A stretch of 64,000 nt of DNA from Nocardia neocaledoniensis (GCF_003182135.1 NZ_QGTL01000003.1:682001-746000), one strand, 5' to 3'; counted from the first letter of the stretch, positions 23,897-35,375 are shown. Notes: generated from the letters alone by a model not told the origin. Made by a program: numbers and translations.

Positions 23897-25659
23897 TTCA
23901 GCTGATGCTCGGTGGCCGCGGACTCGATCAGGTACGCCTTGATCCGCTCCGCCAATTCCGGTGTGTAGTCCGGGGGTTGGGCCACCGCGGCCCACGCGTC
24001 GGGCACCACGTTGCCGTAGTTGTGGCCGTGCCCGTTCGACACCGATTGCGCGCGCGGCAGATCCGCCGCGACCTGCCAGAACGTGACGATCGGATACCAG
24101 GACATCGCACTGGACACATCGGGCCCGCGCTTCTCGGCCAACCAGTCCGGCTGCTCGAACAGCAGGTCCGGCGACCACCACACCACCGGATCGGACGCGT
24201 GCTGCAAGTAGACGATGCGCGGATCTGTCCACTTGTCCGACGGCCGCCCCAGCTGGTCGGCGCTGGCGGCGAAGCGCACCGAGAGACCGTCGGCGAAGAT
24301 CGGCGTGATCTCCTCGGTGCCCGGATCGCGCCTGCGCACGAACTCCGACCACAGCCGGTTGGAATTGGGCGGACCCACCCACAGCACGCCGTCGGTGCGA
24401 TTGCGGATGTCGGCCAGGCCGGAGAACGCGCCCTCCGAACCCTGCGAGCCCAGGCTCTCGCCGTAGACCAGCAGTTTGGGCCTGGTCTCCGCGGGCAGCG
24501 CGGCCCAGCGCTCGTAGACCTTGTCGAACAGCAGGCGGCCCATGGTCATCGACTTGTCGCGGTCGGACAGGAACGACAGCGCGCTGGGCAGATACGAGTA
24601 CTGGGTGGCGACCAGGGCGGTGTCGCCACCGAACATCAGCTCGACCGATTCGGCGCTGGTCGAGTCGACCCAGCCGGTGCCGGTCGTGCTGATCACCACC
24701 AGCACCTCGCGTTCGAAGGCCTTGGTGCGGTCGAGTTCGGCGACGGCCAGGTCGGTCTGCGCCTCGAAACCGTCGGCCGATTCCAGGCCCGCGTACACCC
24801 GGATCGGTTCGCGGGCGGGCTTTCCGGTGACCTGGCTGATGGCCAGCGCGGTCGGCGCGTTCGAGACGAACCACCGACCCTCCGAACCGAGGGTGTCCCA
24901 GGCCGCCAGAGATTCGGGGCTGCCGGAGCGTTCGGGCAGCGTCGGCTGGATCGCGTGCGCCGAGGTGTGCCCGTTGCGCGCGCTGAAGGCCGAATTGGCC
25001 ACGGCGAAGAAGGCTTTGGCCAGCACGCCGTTGAACAGCAGCACCGCGGCGACAACCACGACCACCACGCCGAGCGGCCGGGCGAACGAGGCCGGGATCC
25101 GCACCCACTGGTTCAGCCCGCGGGTGACCGCCCGCACCAGCCGCACCACGCCGCGCGAGATCCAGATGAGCAGCCCCACCACCACCGCGCCGACCAGCAC
25201 GGTCCGCGGATATCCGGTGTCGGACACCGGCTCCATCCCCATCAGATCGGTGATCTCGCGCTGCCAGTGCGCCGATCGCACGCTCATCAGAACGGCGAAG
25301 AGCAGACACGCGAACACGATCGCGGACTTGATCGCCAGCATGGTCCAACTCGGCCGCTGGGCCCACATCCGCTCGGCGGCGGGCCAGCTGACGCGCGGCG
25401 CGATCCACTTGCGCCACGCCCAGGCCAGCGCGCAGCCCAGGCCGTAGCCGATCGTCGCGTTGATGCCGCTGAGCAGACCCTGGAAGAACCAGTCACGGGG
25501 CAGCAGCGAGGGCGTCAGCGACAGGCCGAAGAACAGCGTGGCCACCACGAGGCCGGTGTAGTTGGGATGAAAAAACCTCTCCGCCACGTGGATTCCACGG
25601 ACGAAGAGGTTGTCCCGCGCGGCGGGCGTGGGAGTCGAGCTCGGTTCCTGGTTGGTCAA
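23893..25659 (-). CDS. Membrane alpha/beta-hydrolase family protein (Abhydrolase_9 type), copy 2
   Basis: This 588-aa paralogue of the gene at 21681 has the same plan: N-terminal helices (F-F-G-L-S-L-T-P-S-L-L-P-R-D-W), a second helical block, then the hydrolase domain with Y-G-E-S-L-G-S-Q-G at Ser 402 and W-V-G-P-P-N-S-N-R-L-W. The motif D-R-T-K-A-F-E-R before the catalytic core is shared with copy 1 (E-R-T-K-A-F-E-R). It starts at TTG 25659, with GAGGAG seven bases upstream. It lies directly after purL in the transcription direction (19-bp gap), so it may be read from the purL transcript. Confidence 0.88.
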   Translation of the reverse strand: MTNQEPSSTPTPAARDNLFVRGIHVAERFFHPNYTGLVVATLFFGLSLTPSLLPRDWFFQGLLSGINATIGYGLGCALAWAWRKWIAPRVSWPAAERMWAQRPSWTMLAIKSAIVFACLLFAVLMSVRSAHWQREITDLMGMEPVSDTGYPRTVLVGAVVVGLLIWISRGVVRLVRAVTRGLNQWVRIPASFARPLGVVVVVVAAVLLFNGVLAKAFFAVANSAFSARNGHTSAHAIQPTLPERSGSPESLAAWDTLGSEGRWFVSNAPTALAISQVTGKPAREPIRVYAGLESADGFEAQTDLAVAELDRTKAFEREVLVVISTTGTGWVDSTSAESVELMFGGDTALVATQYSYLPSALSFLSDRDKSMTMGRLLFDKVYERWAALPAETRPKLLVYGESLGSQGSEGAFSGLADIRNRTDGVLWVGPPNSNRLWSEFVRRRDPGTEEITPIFADGLSVRFAASADQLGRPSDKWTDPRIVYLQHASDPVVWWSPDLLFEQPDWLAEKRGPDVSSAMSWYPIVTFWQVAADLPRAQSVSNGHGHNYGNVVPDAWAAVAQPPDYTPELAERIKAYLIESAATEHQLK

Positions 25660-25678
25660 GCTCGACTCCTCATCCTTC

Positions 25679-27973
<2,295 letters not shown>

Positions 27974-28126
27974 GGGAGACCAGGGTCCTTTCGGCCGGGG
28001 GAACTTGACTCCAGAGTCTAATTGGCCCTCGTCGCGGCCGAACGGCCCGCCCCGAGTATTGCGAACAAGTGACAGACGTCGCACTCGCCCAGGTCACACC
28101 TGCGCTTCGGGCACGACCCGACCCGC

Positions 28127-28132
28127 TAGTCT
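28127..28132 (+). promoter_or_regulatory. -10 box TAGTCT for a leaderless GT87 gene
   Basis: TAGTCT is followed by 6 nt and the GTG at 28139; no Shine-Dalgarno. Confidence 0.6.
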
Positions 28133-28138
28133 GACGCC

Positions 28139-29419
28139 GTGAACGAGAGTCCGGGGGTTGCCGAGCAGGTCGAGTCTCCTGTTCCCGCGCACGACGCGGC
28201 GCCCAGCTCCCTTCCCGCCGGGCCGTCGGCGTCGTCCGAGGCCACCGATCGGCAGCGGCGCAGGCTGTTCGCCGCGATCGGCCTTTTCGTCTTCTCCGCG
28301 GTCGTCGCGGTGCTCGCGCACTGGTGGCACGGGTACATCGACCTGCAGGTCTACCGCAACGGCGCGCGCGTCTGGCTCGACGGCGGCGACCTCTACGGGC
28401 CGATGCCGCCGGTCATGGGACTCGGCCTGCCCTTCACCTATCCCCCGCTGGCCGCGGCGTTCTTCGTGCCGTTGGCGCTGATGCCGCTGGCGGTGGCCGA
28501 GGTCGTCGTGCTGGTGACCTCGCTGCTGAGTCTGGCCGTCGCCCTGTGGGTGGTGCTGGTGCGGATCCGGCCCGAGCTCGACCGGATCTCGGTGCTGACC
28601 GTCGTGATCGCCGGGGTCGGGCTCGCCCAGTTCCTCGAACCCGTCCGGCAGACGGTGAACTTCGGTCAGATCAACCTGATCCTGATGGCCGCGATCACCG
28701 TCGACGTGCTGGTGCGCAAGCCGTTCTGGCCGCGCGGCATGCTCATCGGCATCGCGGTCTCGATCAAGCTGATTCCCGCCGCCTACCTGCTGTATTTCCT
28801 GCTGCGCCGGGACTGGAAGGCCGCGGGCACGATGGTCGTGTCGGCGGCGGGCGCGGTCGGCGTCGGCTTCCTGCTCTTCCCGAGCGATTCGGTGCAGTAC
28901 TGGTTCCACACCGTCACCGACACCGGCCGCATCGGCACGCCGTACTTCGCGGGCAACCAGTCGATCAAGGGCACGCTGTTCCGGCTCGGCCTCGACGAGT
29001 CGGTGGCGACCGGGCTGTGGCTGCTGCTGTCGGCGCTGACGGTGGCGCTGGCCGCGGTGTGGATGTACCGGCTGATCGGCGCGGGCCGCGACGTCTCGGC
29101 ACTGCTGGTCAACGCGGCCGCCGTGCTGCTGGTCTCGCCGGTGTCGTGGTCGCACCACTGGGTGTGGGTCGCCCCGGCGCTGGTCGTCGCCGTCGACCAG
29201 GCCACGCGCCGTCGCTCGCGCGGATTCACCACGGTGGTGGGCGTTTTCACGGTGCTGTTCATCATCGGCCCGCAGTGGGTGCTGCCGCATTCGGGCGGCA
29301 AGGAACTCGCCTGGGCGTGGTGGCAGCAGATCATCGGCAGCACCTACGTGTGGGCCACCTTCGCGGTGATCGTCTACGCGGTGATCACCTACCGGCCCGA
29401 GCGCGAGCCCGCCGCCTGA
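28139..29419 (+). CDS. GT87-type polyprenyl-phosphate-mannose mannosyltransferase (DUF2029)
   Basis: This 426-aa polytopic membrane protein with about ten helices belongs to the GT-C mannosyltransferases that extend PIM, lipomannan and lipoarabinomannan on the outer face of the membrane. Readable features are D-L-Q-V-Y-R-N-G-A-R near 75 (the acidic GT-C loop), T-Y-P-P-L-A-A, F-G-Q-I-N-L, G-N-Q-S-I-K-G and S-W-S-H-H-W-V-W, in the family's order. The N-terminal 40 residues are a disordered Pro/Ser/Ala tail. The start is fixed by the leaderless -10 six bases upstream. It is convergent with the M18 peptidase. The acceptor linkage cannot be told from sequence. Confidence 0.88.
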   Translation: MNESPGVAEQVESPVPAHDAAPSSLPAGPSASSEATDRQRRRLFAAIGLFVFSAVVAVLAHWWHGYIDLQVYRNGARVWLDGGDLYGPMPPVMGLGLPFTYPPLAAAFFVPLALMPLAVAEVVVLVTSLLSLAVALWVVLVRIRPELDRISVLTVVIAGVGLAQFLEPVRQTVNFGQINLILMAAITVDVLVRKPFWPRGMLIGIAVSIKLIPAAYLLYFLLRRDWKAAGTMVVSAAGAVGVGFLLFPSDSVQYWFHTVTDTGRIGTPYFAGNQSIKGTLFRLGLDESVATGLWLLLSALTVALAAVWMYRLIGAGRDVSALLVNAAAVLLVSPVSWSHHWVWVAPALVVAVDQATRRRSRGFTTVVGVFTVLFIIGPQWVLPHSGGKELAWAWWQQIIGSTYVWATFAVIVYAVITYRPEREPAA

Positions 29420-29423
29420 CGGC

Positions 29424-30716
29424 TCAGTCGAGCTCGGCCGGGGTCAGGAAAGCCGCCAGCGCCGCCGCGTAGGCGGGGACGTCGGCCGCGCCCATGAGTT
29501 CCCGGCAGGAGTGCATGGCCAGCTGCGGCGCGCCGACGTCGACGGTGGAGATGCCCGTGCGGGCCGCGGTCATCGGGCCGATCGTGGAACCGCAGGGCAG
29601 ATCGGCGCGGTGCACGTAGCGCTGCAGCGGCACCCCAGCCTGCGCGCAGGCCAGCGCGAACGCGCCGGCGCCCGCGGCATCGGTGGCGTAGCGCAGGTTC
29701 TGGTTGACCTTGAGCACGGGCCCGCCGCCGACCTCGATCCGGTGCGCCGGTTCGTGTCGATCCGGGTAGTTCGGATGGGTGGCGTGGGCCATGTCACCGG
29801 AGGCGACGACCGAACCGGCGAGAGCGGCGAGATAGTCGGCACGGCCACCGCCGCGGGCGAGCACGATCCGCTCCAGCACGGCGGGCAGCAGATCCGACTG
29901 CGCGCCCCGATCCGACTGGCTGCCGACCTCCTCGTGGTCGAACATCACCAGCACCGGCGTCGCGGCGCCGGGATCGTCGATGGCGGCGAGGAAGGCCTGC
30001 AGCCCCGCGTAGCAGGTGCCCTGGTTGTCCAGGCGGGGCGCGCTCACCAGGTCGTTGTCGCGGCCGACCAGCGTGCTCGGGGCCAGGTCGTGGGTCATCA
30101 GTTCCCAGCCGAGCACGTCGGCGCCGTCGACCCCGGCCCGCTCGGCCACGAAATCCAGGAACGAAGCGGGCGCGTCACCGGTCCCCCAGATGGCGTTGAC
30201 GTGCCGCTGCGGATCCAGGGTCACCCCGCGCCGATCCTCGGACAGGTGGATGGCCAGCTGCGGCACCCGCAGGATCGGTTCGTCGACGCGCACCAGCACG
30301 TCCCGCATCCGCGCGCCCTCGCGCACGCTCAACCGCCCGGAGATCCCGAGTTCACGGTCCAGCCAGGAGTTCAGCCACGCGCCGCCGTACGGCTCCAGCC
30401 CGACCAGCTGCCAGCCCGAGCCCGCCAGGTCGGGGTGTTGCTTGACGCGCAGGTTGGGGCTGTCGGTGTGCGCGCCGACCACCCGGAACGGGTCGGTGGG
30501 CGCCGCGTCGTAGTCGGCCCACGCGATGAGCGAACCACCGCGCACCACAAAGTGTTTCCCGCCCGCGCTCTCCCACGGCTGTGCCTCCGACAGCGGCGTG
30601 AACCCGTTCGCCGCCAATTCCTCGGCGACCGTCGCGCACACGTGGAAGGGCGACGGCGAAGCGTCGATGAAGGCGCACAGGCCACTCGCCGTGGCCGCGG
30701 TCAGAGATACCGGCAT
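29424..30716 (-). CDS. M18 family aspartyl-type aminopeptidase
   Basis: This is a cytosolic two-zinc aminopeptidase that removes N-terminal residues, mostly acidic ones in characterised relatives. The 430-aa protein has [12 protein letters not shown] (first Zn ligand), P-R-L-D-N-Q (bridging Asp), F-D-H-E-E-V-G-S (catalytic Glu) and the late M-H-S-C-R-E-L-M histidine. The length matches the family. It corresponds to the M. tuberculosis pepC (Rv0800) position. The ATG at 30716 has TACGAT seven bases before it, so the mRNA is probably leaderless. It is divergent from the AraC gene. Confidence 0.93.
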   Translation of the reverse strand: MPVSLTAATASGLCAFIDASPSPFHVCATVAEELAANGFTPLSEAQPWESAGGKHFVVRGGSLIAWADYDAAPTDPFRVVGAHTDSPNLRVKQHPDLAGSGWQLVGLEPYGGAWLNSWLDRELGISGRLSVREGARMRDVLVRVDEPILRVPQLAIHLSEDRRGVTLDPQRHVNAIWGTGDAPASFLDFVAERAGVDGADVLGWELMTHDLAPSTLVGRDNDLVSAPRLDNQGTCYAGLQAFLAAIDDPGAATPVLVMFDHEEVGSQSDRGAQSDLLPAVLERIVLARGGGRADYLAALAGSVVASGDMAHATHPNYPDRHEPAHRIEVGGGPVLKVNQNLRYATDAAGAGAFALACAQAGVPLQRYVHRADLPCGSTIGPMTAARTGISTVDVGAPQLAMHSCRELMGAADVPAYAAALAAFLTPAELD

Positions 30717-30723
30717 ATTCGCG

Positions 30724-30729
30724 ATCGTA
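30724..30729 (-). promoter_or_regulatory. -10 box TACGAT for the leaderless M18 peptidase gene
   Basis: TACGAT (minus strand) is followed by 7 nt and the ATG at 30716. Confidence 0.6.
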
Positions 30730-30738
30730 TCTTTCCCC

Positions 30739-30744
30739 TAGCCT
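30739..30744 (+). promoter_or_regulatory. -10 box TAGCCT for the AraC gene
   Basis: TAGCCT is followed by 6 nt (GGAGGG) and the GTG at 30751. It lies 9 bp from the opposing -10 of the M18 gene, so the two promoters are back to back. Confidence 0.55.
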
Positions 30745-30750
30745 GGAGGG

Positions 30751-31623
30751 GTGGGGACGTTGGACTTCGACCACCGCTCCGATGAGGGCTGGGATTTCGC
30801 GGTCCCGGCCGGCGCCGTGTCGCCGGGCATCGCGCTCATCGGTTATCGCGACACGGCCGGGACCGGCGTCGATCTGCGCGTGGCCGGCGCCGCGGTGGTC
30901 ACCGTGCTGATCGAATTCGGCGATCGCGGACTGCTCGTCGACGACGGGTCGGGCAGCCGGAATCTGGGCGGATTCGTCGCCGGAATGTCCATCGAACCCA
31001 TGCGAATTCGTGGTGCGCGCGCGGCGTGTATCGAGGTTCGGCTCGCGCCGACCCTGGCCTGGTCGCTGCTCGGCGTCGCCCCCGCGGAATTGGGCCGCGG
31101 CGCGCTCGACCTCGACGACCTGTGGGGCCCGCGCACCCAGCGCCTCCGCGCGCAGCTAGCCGCCGCCCCCACCTGGGACGAGCGGTTCGCATTGACGAAA
31201 TCGTTTCTGACGCAAGGCTGCTCGCCCACGCGCGCCCCCGACCCCGAGGTGCTCGCCGGCTGGGATCGCATCCTCAGCACCGGCGGTCGAGTACGCATCG
31301 GCGCGCTGGCCGAATCACTCGGCTGGAGCCACAAGCGATTGTGGACACGCTTCGAGTCCCAGATCGGGCTGACGCCCAAGCGGGCCGCCATGCTGGTCCG
31401 CTTCCGCGCCGCGGTCGACGGCCTCCTGGCCGGCCGCCCCGCCGCCGAGGTCGCGGTGGCTTGCGGATACACCGACCAGGCCCATCTGTGTCGCGACGTG
31501 TCGATCTTCGCCGACCGGACTCCGGGCGCACTGGCCACGCACTATCTGCCCACCATCGCCAGGCACCGATACCGGGCATGGGGAAATTTCTTCCAATACC
31601 CGGCGGGCGCCCCCGCCCGATAG
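30751..31623 (+). CDS. AraC-family transcriptional regulator
   Basis: This 290-aa regulator has an N-terminal sensing region of about 170 residues and a C-terminal pair of HTH motifs: R-I-G-A-L-A-E-S-L-G-W-S-H-K-R-L-W-T-R-F and A-A-E-V-A-V-A-C-G-Y-T-D-Q-A-H-L-C-R-D at about 190-255. The R-F-R-A-A-V-D between them is the usual AraC linker. The frame is confirmed to the TAG at 31621. A serine-hydrolase gene begins 7 bp after the stop and is the likely co-transcribed partner or target. The ligand is unknown. Confidence 0.9.
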   Translation: MGTLDFDHRSDEGWDFAVPAGAVSPGIALIGYRDTAGTGVDLRVAGAAVVTVLIEFGDRGLLVDDGSGSRNLGGFVAGMSIEPMRIRGARAACIEVRLAPTLAWSLLGVAPAELGRGALDLDDLWGPRTQRLRAQLAAAPTWDERFALTKSFLTQGCSPTRAPDPEVLAGWDRILSTGGRVRIGALAESLGWSHKRLWTRFESQIGLTPKRAAMLVRFRAAVDGLLAGRPAAEVAVACGYTDQAHLCRDVSIFADRTPGALATHYLPTIARHRYRAWGNFFQYPAGAPAR

Positions 31624-31630
31624 TGGGGCC

Positions 31631-32750
31631 GTGACCACGACTTTCGATCCAGCCAAGCTCCAGATCGCCCTCGAGACCATCCACCACGCCGGACTGCCCG
31701 GCGTCTTCGCCGAGGCACGCGCCGGCGACGAGACCTGGCGCGGCGCCGCCGGTGTCGCCGATCTCGCCACCGGCCGCCCCGTCACGGCCGACCTGCGCCA
31801 CCGCGTCGGCAGCATCACCAAGACGTTCACCGCCGCCGCGGTGCTGCGCCTGGTCGAGGACGGCCTGCTGTCACTCGACACGCCCGTCGGCCACCACCTG
31901 TCACACCTGGTTCCCGGCGACCGCGGCGCCGCGATCACGATCCGGATGTTGATCGAGCACACCAGCGGACTGGCCGACCTCCTCCCGCACGCCTACCCGT
32001 CCCTCGCGGCCTTCCCCGACCTGACGAAGACGACACCGGCCAGCCTCGACGACCACCGCTTCACCCGATTCGTCCCGGCCGACCTCATCGCACTCGGTGT
32101 CGCGGCGCCCGCCACCGGCGCGCCGGGCGGCAGGCCCGGCGTGTACTCCAACACCAACTACCTGCTCCTGTGCGAACTCATCACGGCCGTGACGGGCCTG
32201 CCCGCGCGGGAGTACATCACCGCCGCCGTCATCGAGCCCGCCGGGCTGCGCGACACCGAACTCCCCACGGGACCGGAGCTCGACGGACCGCATTCGCTGC
32301 ACTACGAGTCCTGGTTCGGCATGATCGACCCGCCGCGCGACTACAGCGTCTACGACATGTCGTGGGTGGGCCCGGCGGCCTCGCTCATCTCGACCGTCGC
32401 CGATCTGAACCGCTTCTTCCGGCTGCTGATGGCAGGCGCGATCATCGATTCCTCGTCGCTGGAACAGATGCGCCGCACCGGGCCGGTCGTCTCGTTCGAG
32501 GGCAAGATCATCGAATACGGGCTCGGCGTACAGAAGATGACGCTGCCCGGGACACGGCGAATTCTGGGGCCACGAGGGTTCGGTCTGGGGCGGCGGCGCG
32601 CTGTCCTGGATCAGCGCCGACGGCACGCGGCAGCTGTCGGTCGCGGTGAACATGCAGCGCTGGAACGAACTCGACGCCACGGGAAAACCGCTGCCCCACC
32701 CCATCGACCATGCGCTCGGCGCCTTCGTCGAGCTGGCCTTGACCAGCTGA
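31631..32750 (+). pseudogene. Beta-lactamase/DD-peptidase-like serine hydrolase with a +1 frameshift
   Basis: The first 307 codons encode a class-C-beta-lactamase-type hydrolase with S-I-T-K (S-x-x-K nucleophile) near residue 61 and Y-S-N (Y-x-N) in V-Y-S-N-T-N-Y. At about 32546-32551 (CCCGGG) the frame breaks: the original frame runs into an Arg-rich nonsense tail, whereas the next frame immediately restores the family's H-x-G motif and tail (G-H-G-E-F-W-G-H-E-G-S-V-W-G through to a TGA at 32748). Dropping one C gives L-P-G-H-G-E. So either a real pseudogene or a sequencing error in the homopolymer. The intact product would be about 372 aa. It starts at GTG 31631, right after the AraC gene. 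Confidence 0.85.
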
Positions 32751-32762
32751 TTCGGCGGCGCG

Positions 32763-33194
32763 CTACAGATCGGCGATGACAGCGAGCGCGGCGGCCAGTT
32801 CGCCATAGCGGCGCACACCGAGCCGCGCTCGCAGTTCGTCCTCGGCGAGCTGTTCCTGCGTCCTGACCCGGTCGACGACCTTCGCGCCGAGACCGCTCAG
32901 ACCGATCAGGATGCGGCGGCGGTCATCGGTCGCGGCGACCCGGAAGATCAGCCCGCGTTCGGCGAGACAATCGGCGTGCCGGGTGGCCGAGGACGGCGCC
33001 AAACGGGCGGCGGCCGCCAATTCGGACATGGTCATGCCGTCATCGGTGGAAAGCTGCGAAAGAATGGCCCAGTGATCGGCGGTGAGATTCTCGGCCGACA
33101 GCGCCGATTCCAGCCGGCGAACCCAGTTGCGTTCCGCCGAACGCAGCGCACCGTGCAGTGTGGAAGACCCACTTATGATGGACACCGATCGCAT
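32763..33194 (-). CDS. MarR-family transcriptional regulator
   Basis: This 143-aa winged-helix regulator has L-T-A-D-H-W-A-I-L-S-Q-L, G-M-T-M-S-E-L-A-A-A-A-R-L-A-P-S-S-A-T-R-H-A-D-C-L (recognition helix) and the wing R-V-A-A-T-D-D-R-R-R-I-L-I, all in MarR order. The ATG at 33194 has AGGTGGG just upstream. It is divergent from a periplasmic-binding-fold protein without a signal peptide, with only a 41-bp gap; autoregulation and control of that gene are likely. It is convergent with the frameshifted hydrolase. Confidence 0.92.
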   Translation of the reverse strand: MRSVSIISGSSTLHGALRSAERNWVRRLESALSAENLTADHWAILSQLSTDDGMTMSELAAAARLAPSSATRHADCLAERGLIFRVAATDDRRRILIGLSGLGAKVVDRVRTQEQLAEDELRARLGVRRYGELAAALAVIADL

Positions 33195-33224
33195 TTCCCA
33201 CCTGCCGACATGATTTCAAAGCGA

Positions 33225-33230
33225 TAGAGT
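33225..33230 (+). promoter_or_regulatory. -10 box TAGAGT for the binding-protein-like gene
   Basis: TAGAGT ends 5 nt before the ATG at 33236 with no Shine-Dalgarno. The spacing is one base shorter than in the other leaderless starts here. Confidence 0.45.
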
Positions 33231-33235
33231 ACAGA

Positions 33236-34312
33236 ATGCCAACGCGCGACGAGAGTCGGGACGAGACGATCGAGATTCTCTCGATCGTGCCGACGCAGGG
33301 CCCCGCGGGCATCATCGCCCCCTCCTGCACCGCCGCGATTTCCCTCGCCGTCGACGAAATCAATGGTGGCACAGGAATTCTGGGCCGCGAAATTCGGCTG
33401 ACCACCATCGACGGCGGCCGCTCCCCGTATGCCGTCGCCGCCGAGGTCGAGGCCTTTCTCGCGACCGGCATGGTCGGCGCGATCACCGGCTGGCACACCT
33501 CGGCGGTGCGCCGCGCGGTCGCCGATGCCGTCGACGGGCGCGTCCCTTATCTGTACGCGACCGACCACGAGGGCCTCCCCGACGAACGGCCCGGCGTCCT
33601 CCTGGTCGGTGAGCATCCCGATCACCAGACGGTGCCCGCCGTGGCGTGGATGGCGCGTGAACTGGGGGTGCGCAAATGGGCGGTGATCGGCAACGACTAC
33701 ATCTGGCCCCGCCAGACGGTCAACGCGCTGCGCCGCGCGCTGCCCGCACCCGCCGATATCGTGCTCGAGCAGTACGTCCCGCTCGGCACCCGTGATTTCC
33801 ACGCGTTCCTGGACAGCCCCGCCCTGCTGCGCGCCGACGCGGTGCTGATCCTGATGGTCGGCGCCGACACCGCCCGGTTCAACCGGCGGTTCGCCGCGAC
33901 CGGCCTGCCCGCGATCATGCCGCGCCTGAGCCCCGCCGTCGACGAGAACGTCCTGCTGAGCGCGGGCCCCGCCGCCAACGCCAACCTGTACGTCGCGTCG
34001 AGCTTCTTCGTCGACGAACGCACCGCCGACGGCCGCGATCGCCGGGCCCGCTACCGCAGACACCAGGGCGCGTTCGCCCCGGCGCTGACCACCTTCAGCA
34101 ATTCCACCTACGAGGCGGTCCACCTGCTGCGCACCCTGGCCGACACGGTCGGCACGCTGGATGTGCCGACCATCGCCGGTCGCCTCGCCACCGGCATCGT
34201 CCTGGACGGCCCGTCCGCCCGCAACGGCTTCCTCGGCAACCAAGCCGTCGGCCCGGCCCACCTCGCCCGCGCGGACGGCGTGGACTTCGAGATCCTGGAC
34301 AGGTTGCCCTAG
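33236..34312 (+). CDS. Amide/urea-type substrate-binding-fold protein lacking a signal peptide
   Basis: This 358-aa protein has the type I periplasmic-binding fold of the AmiC/FmdD/UrtA group: I-L-S-I-V-P-T-Q-G-P-A-G-I-I-A, A-A-I-S-L-A-V-D-E-I-N-G-G-T-G-I-L-G-R-E-I, G-A-I-T-G-W-H-T-S, and Y-L-Y-A-T-D-H-E-G. The N-terminus (M-P-T-R-D-E-S-R-D-E-T) is hydrophilic, with no signal peptide or lipobox, and no ABC permease or ATPase is nearby. A cytosolic ligand sensor such as AmiC is therefore more likely than a transport protein. It is divergent from a MarR gene. A hairpin follows 9 bp after the stop. Confidence 0.82.
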   Translation: MPTRDESRDETIEILSIVPTQGPAGIIAPSCTAAISLAVDEINGGTGILGREIRLTTIDGGRSPYAVAAEVEAFLATGMVGAITGWHTSAVRRAVADAVDGRVPYLYATDHEGLPDERPGVLLVGEHPDHQTVPAVAWMARELGVRKWAVIGNDYIWPRQTVNALRRALPAPADIVLEQYVPLGTRDFHAFLDSPALLRADAVLILMVGADTARFNRRFAATGLPAIMPRLSPAVDENVLLSAGPAANANLYVASSFFVDERTADGRDRRARYRRHQGAFAPALTTFSNSTYEAVHLLRTLADTVGTLDVPTIAGRLATGIVLDGPSARNGFLGNQAVGPAHLARADGVDFEILDRLP

Positions 34313-34321
34313 TGACGACAA

Positions 34322-34350
34322 CGCCCCGGCCTCGAGGTGAGGTCGGGGCG
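34322..34350 (+). terminator. Terminator hairpin after the binding-protein-like gene
   Basis: A 12-bp stem (CGCCCCGGCCTC) with a 5-nt loop; one G-U pair forms only in plus-strand RNA, which assigns it to the plus-strand gene. It is convergent with purQ. Confidence 0.8.
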
Positions 34351-34366
34351 GTGTCGCGGCGGAAAC

Positions 34367-35044
34367 TCAGGCGCTGATCAGGGTGTCGATCACCGAGTAG
34401 AACATGCCGAGGCCGTCGTCGCTGGGACCGGTGAGCGCCTCGGTGGCGTGCTCGGGGTGCGGCATCAGGCCGACGATCCGGCCGTCGGCCGAGGAGATGC
34501 CCGCGATCCCGCGCTGCGAGCCGTTCGGGTTGTCGCCCGCGTAGCGGAACACCACGCGGCCTTCGCCCTCGAGCTCGTCGAGCACCTGCGCCGAGGCCTG
34601 GTAGCGGCCCTCGCCCGACTTCAGCGGGATGAGGATCTGCGCGCCCTGCTCGTAGCGGGAGGTCCAGGCGGTGTTCGTCGCCTCGACCTGCAGCCACTCG
34701 TCGCGGCAGATGAAGTGCAGGCCCTCGTTGCGGGTGAGCGCGCCGGGCAGCAGGCCCGCCTCGCACAGCACCTGGAAGCCGTTGCAGATGCCGAGCACCG
34801 GCAGGCCCTGACCGGCGGCGCGCACGACCTCGCCCATCACCGGCGCGAACCGGGCGATGGCGCCGCAGCGCAGGTAGTCGCCGTAGGAGAAGCCACCGGG
34901 GACGATGACCGCGTCGACGCCCTTGATGTCGGCGTCGGCGTGCCACAGGCTCACGGCCTCGGCGCCGGCCAGCCGCACGGCGCGGGCGGCGTCGACGTCG
35001 TCGAGCGTGCCCGGGAAAGTGATAACGCCGATGCGAGCACTCAC
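34367..35044 (-). CDS. purQ: Phosphoribosylformylglycinamidine synthase, glutaminase subunit PurQ
   Basis: PurQ hydrolyses glutamine and passes ammonia to PurL for FGAM formation. The 225-aa class I glutamine amidotransferase shows [17 protein letters not shown], the nucleophile G-I-C-N-G-F-Q near residue 87, and the catalytic M-P-H-P-E-H near 195. The GTG start overlaps the purS stop (GTGA), so the two are co-translated. PurS and PurQ are needed in stoichiometric amounts with PurL, which is encoded elsewhere in the window. Confidence 0.97.
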   Translation of the reverse strand: MSARIGVITFPGTLDDVDAARAVRLAGAEAVSLWHADADIKGVDAVIVPGGFSYGDYLRCGAIARFAPVMGEVVRAAGQGLPVLGICNGFQVLCEAGLLPGALTRNEGLHFICRDEWLQVEATNTAWTSRYEQGAQILIPLKSGEGRYQASAQVLDELEGEGRVVFRYAGDNPNGSQRGIAGISSADGRIVGLMPHPEHATEALTGPSDDGLGMFYSVIDTLISA

Positions 35045-35277
35045 GAGACGCGCACGACCTTCCAGTCCTCGATCACCGTGTTGGCCAGCAGCGCCTCGGC
35101 GATCTGCTCGAGCTCGGCGTCGGAGACACTCTCGTCCACCTCGAGCTCGAATCGCTTGCCCTGCCGCACATCCGAGATTCCGGCGAATCCCAGACGCGGG
35201 AGCGCGCCGACCACGGCCTGTCCCTGGGGGTCCAGGATCTCGGCCTTCGGCATGACCTCGACCACGACTCGTGCCAC
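35041..35277 (-). CDS. purS: Phosphoribosylformylglycinamidine synthase subunit PurS
   Basis: PurS is the small bridging subunit that lets PurQ and PurL form an ammonia channel. The 78-aa protein follows the family: [20 protein letters not shown], then a G-K-R-F-E-L-E-V-D strand and the C-terminal [10 protein letters not shown]. The GTG start has GAGGAG six bases upstream. It overlaps purQ by four bases. Confidence 0.96.
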   Translation of the reverse strand: MARVVVEVMPKAEILDPQGQAVVGALPRLGFAGISDVRQGKRFELEVDESVSDAELEQIAEALLANTVIEDWKVVRVS

Positions 35278-35362
35278 GCGTTGCTCCTCATGTGGTGTGG
35301 GGGTTACGGAGAAATCCTAGTTGACCCGGCCGTCGTGCCCGCCTTCCGGGGTCGTGGCGGCT

Positions 35363-35368
35363 TAGCAT
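35363..35368 (+). promoter_or_regulatory. -10 box TAGCAT for the leaderless MBL-hydrolase gene
   Basis: TAGCAT is followed by 7 nt and the ATG at 35376; no Shine-Dalgarno. Confidence 0.65.
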
Positions 35369-35375
35369 CGGGGTT

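Noticed and set aside
32350..32364. ACGACATGTCGT, the core of the cydA palindrome, inside the serine-hydrolase gene
   Set aside because: It encodes in-frame Y-D-M-S-W of the protein and is not near a promoter; most likely chance from codon use.
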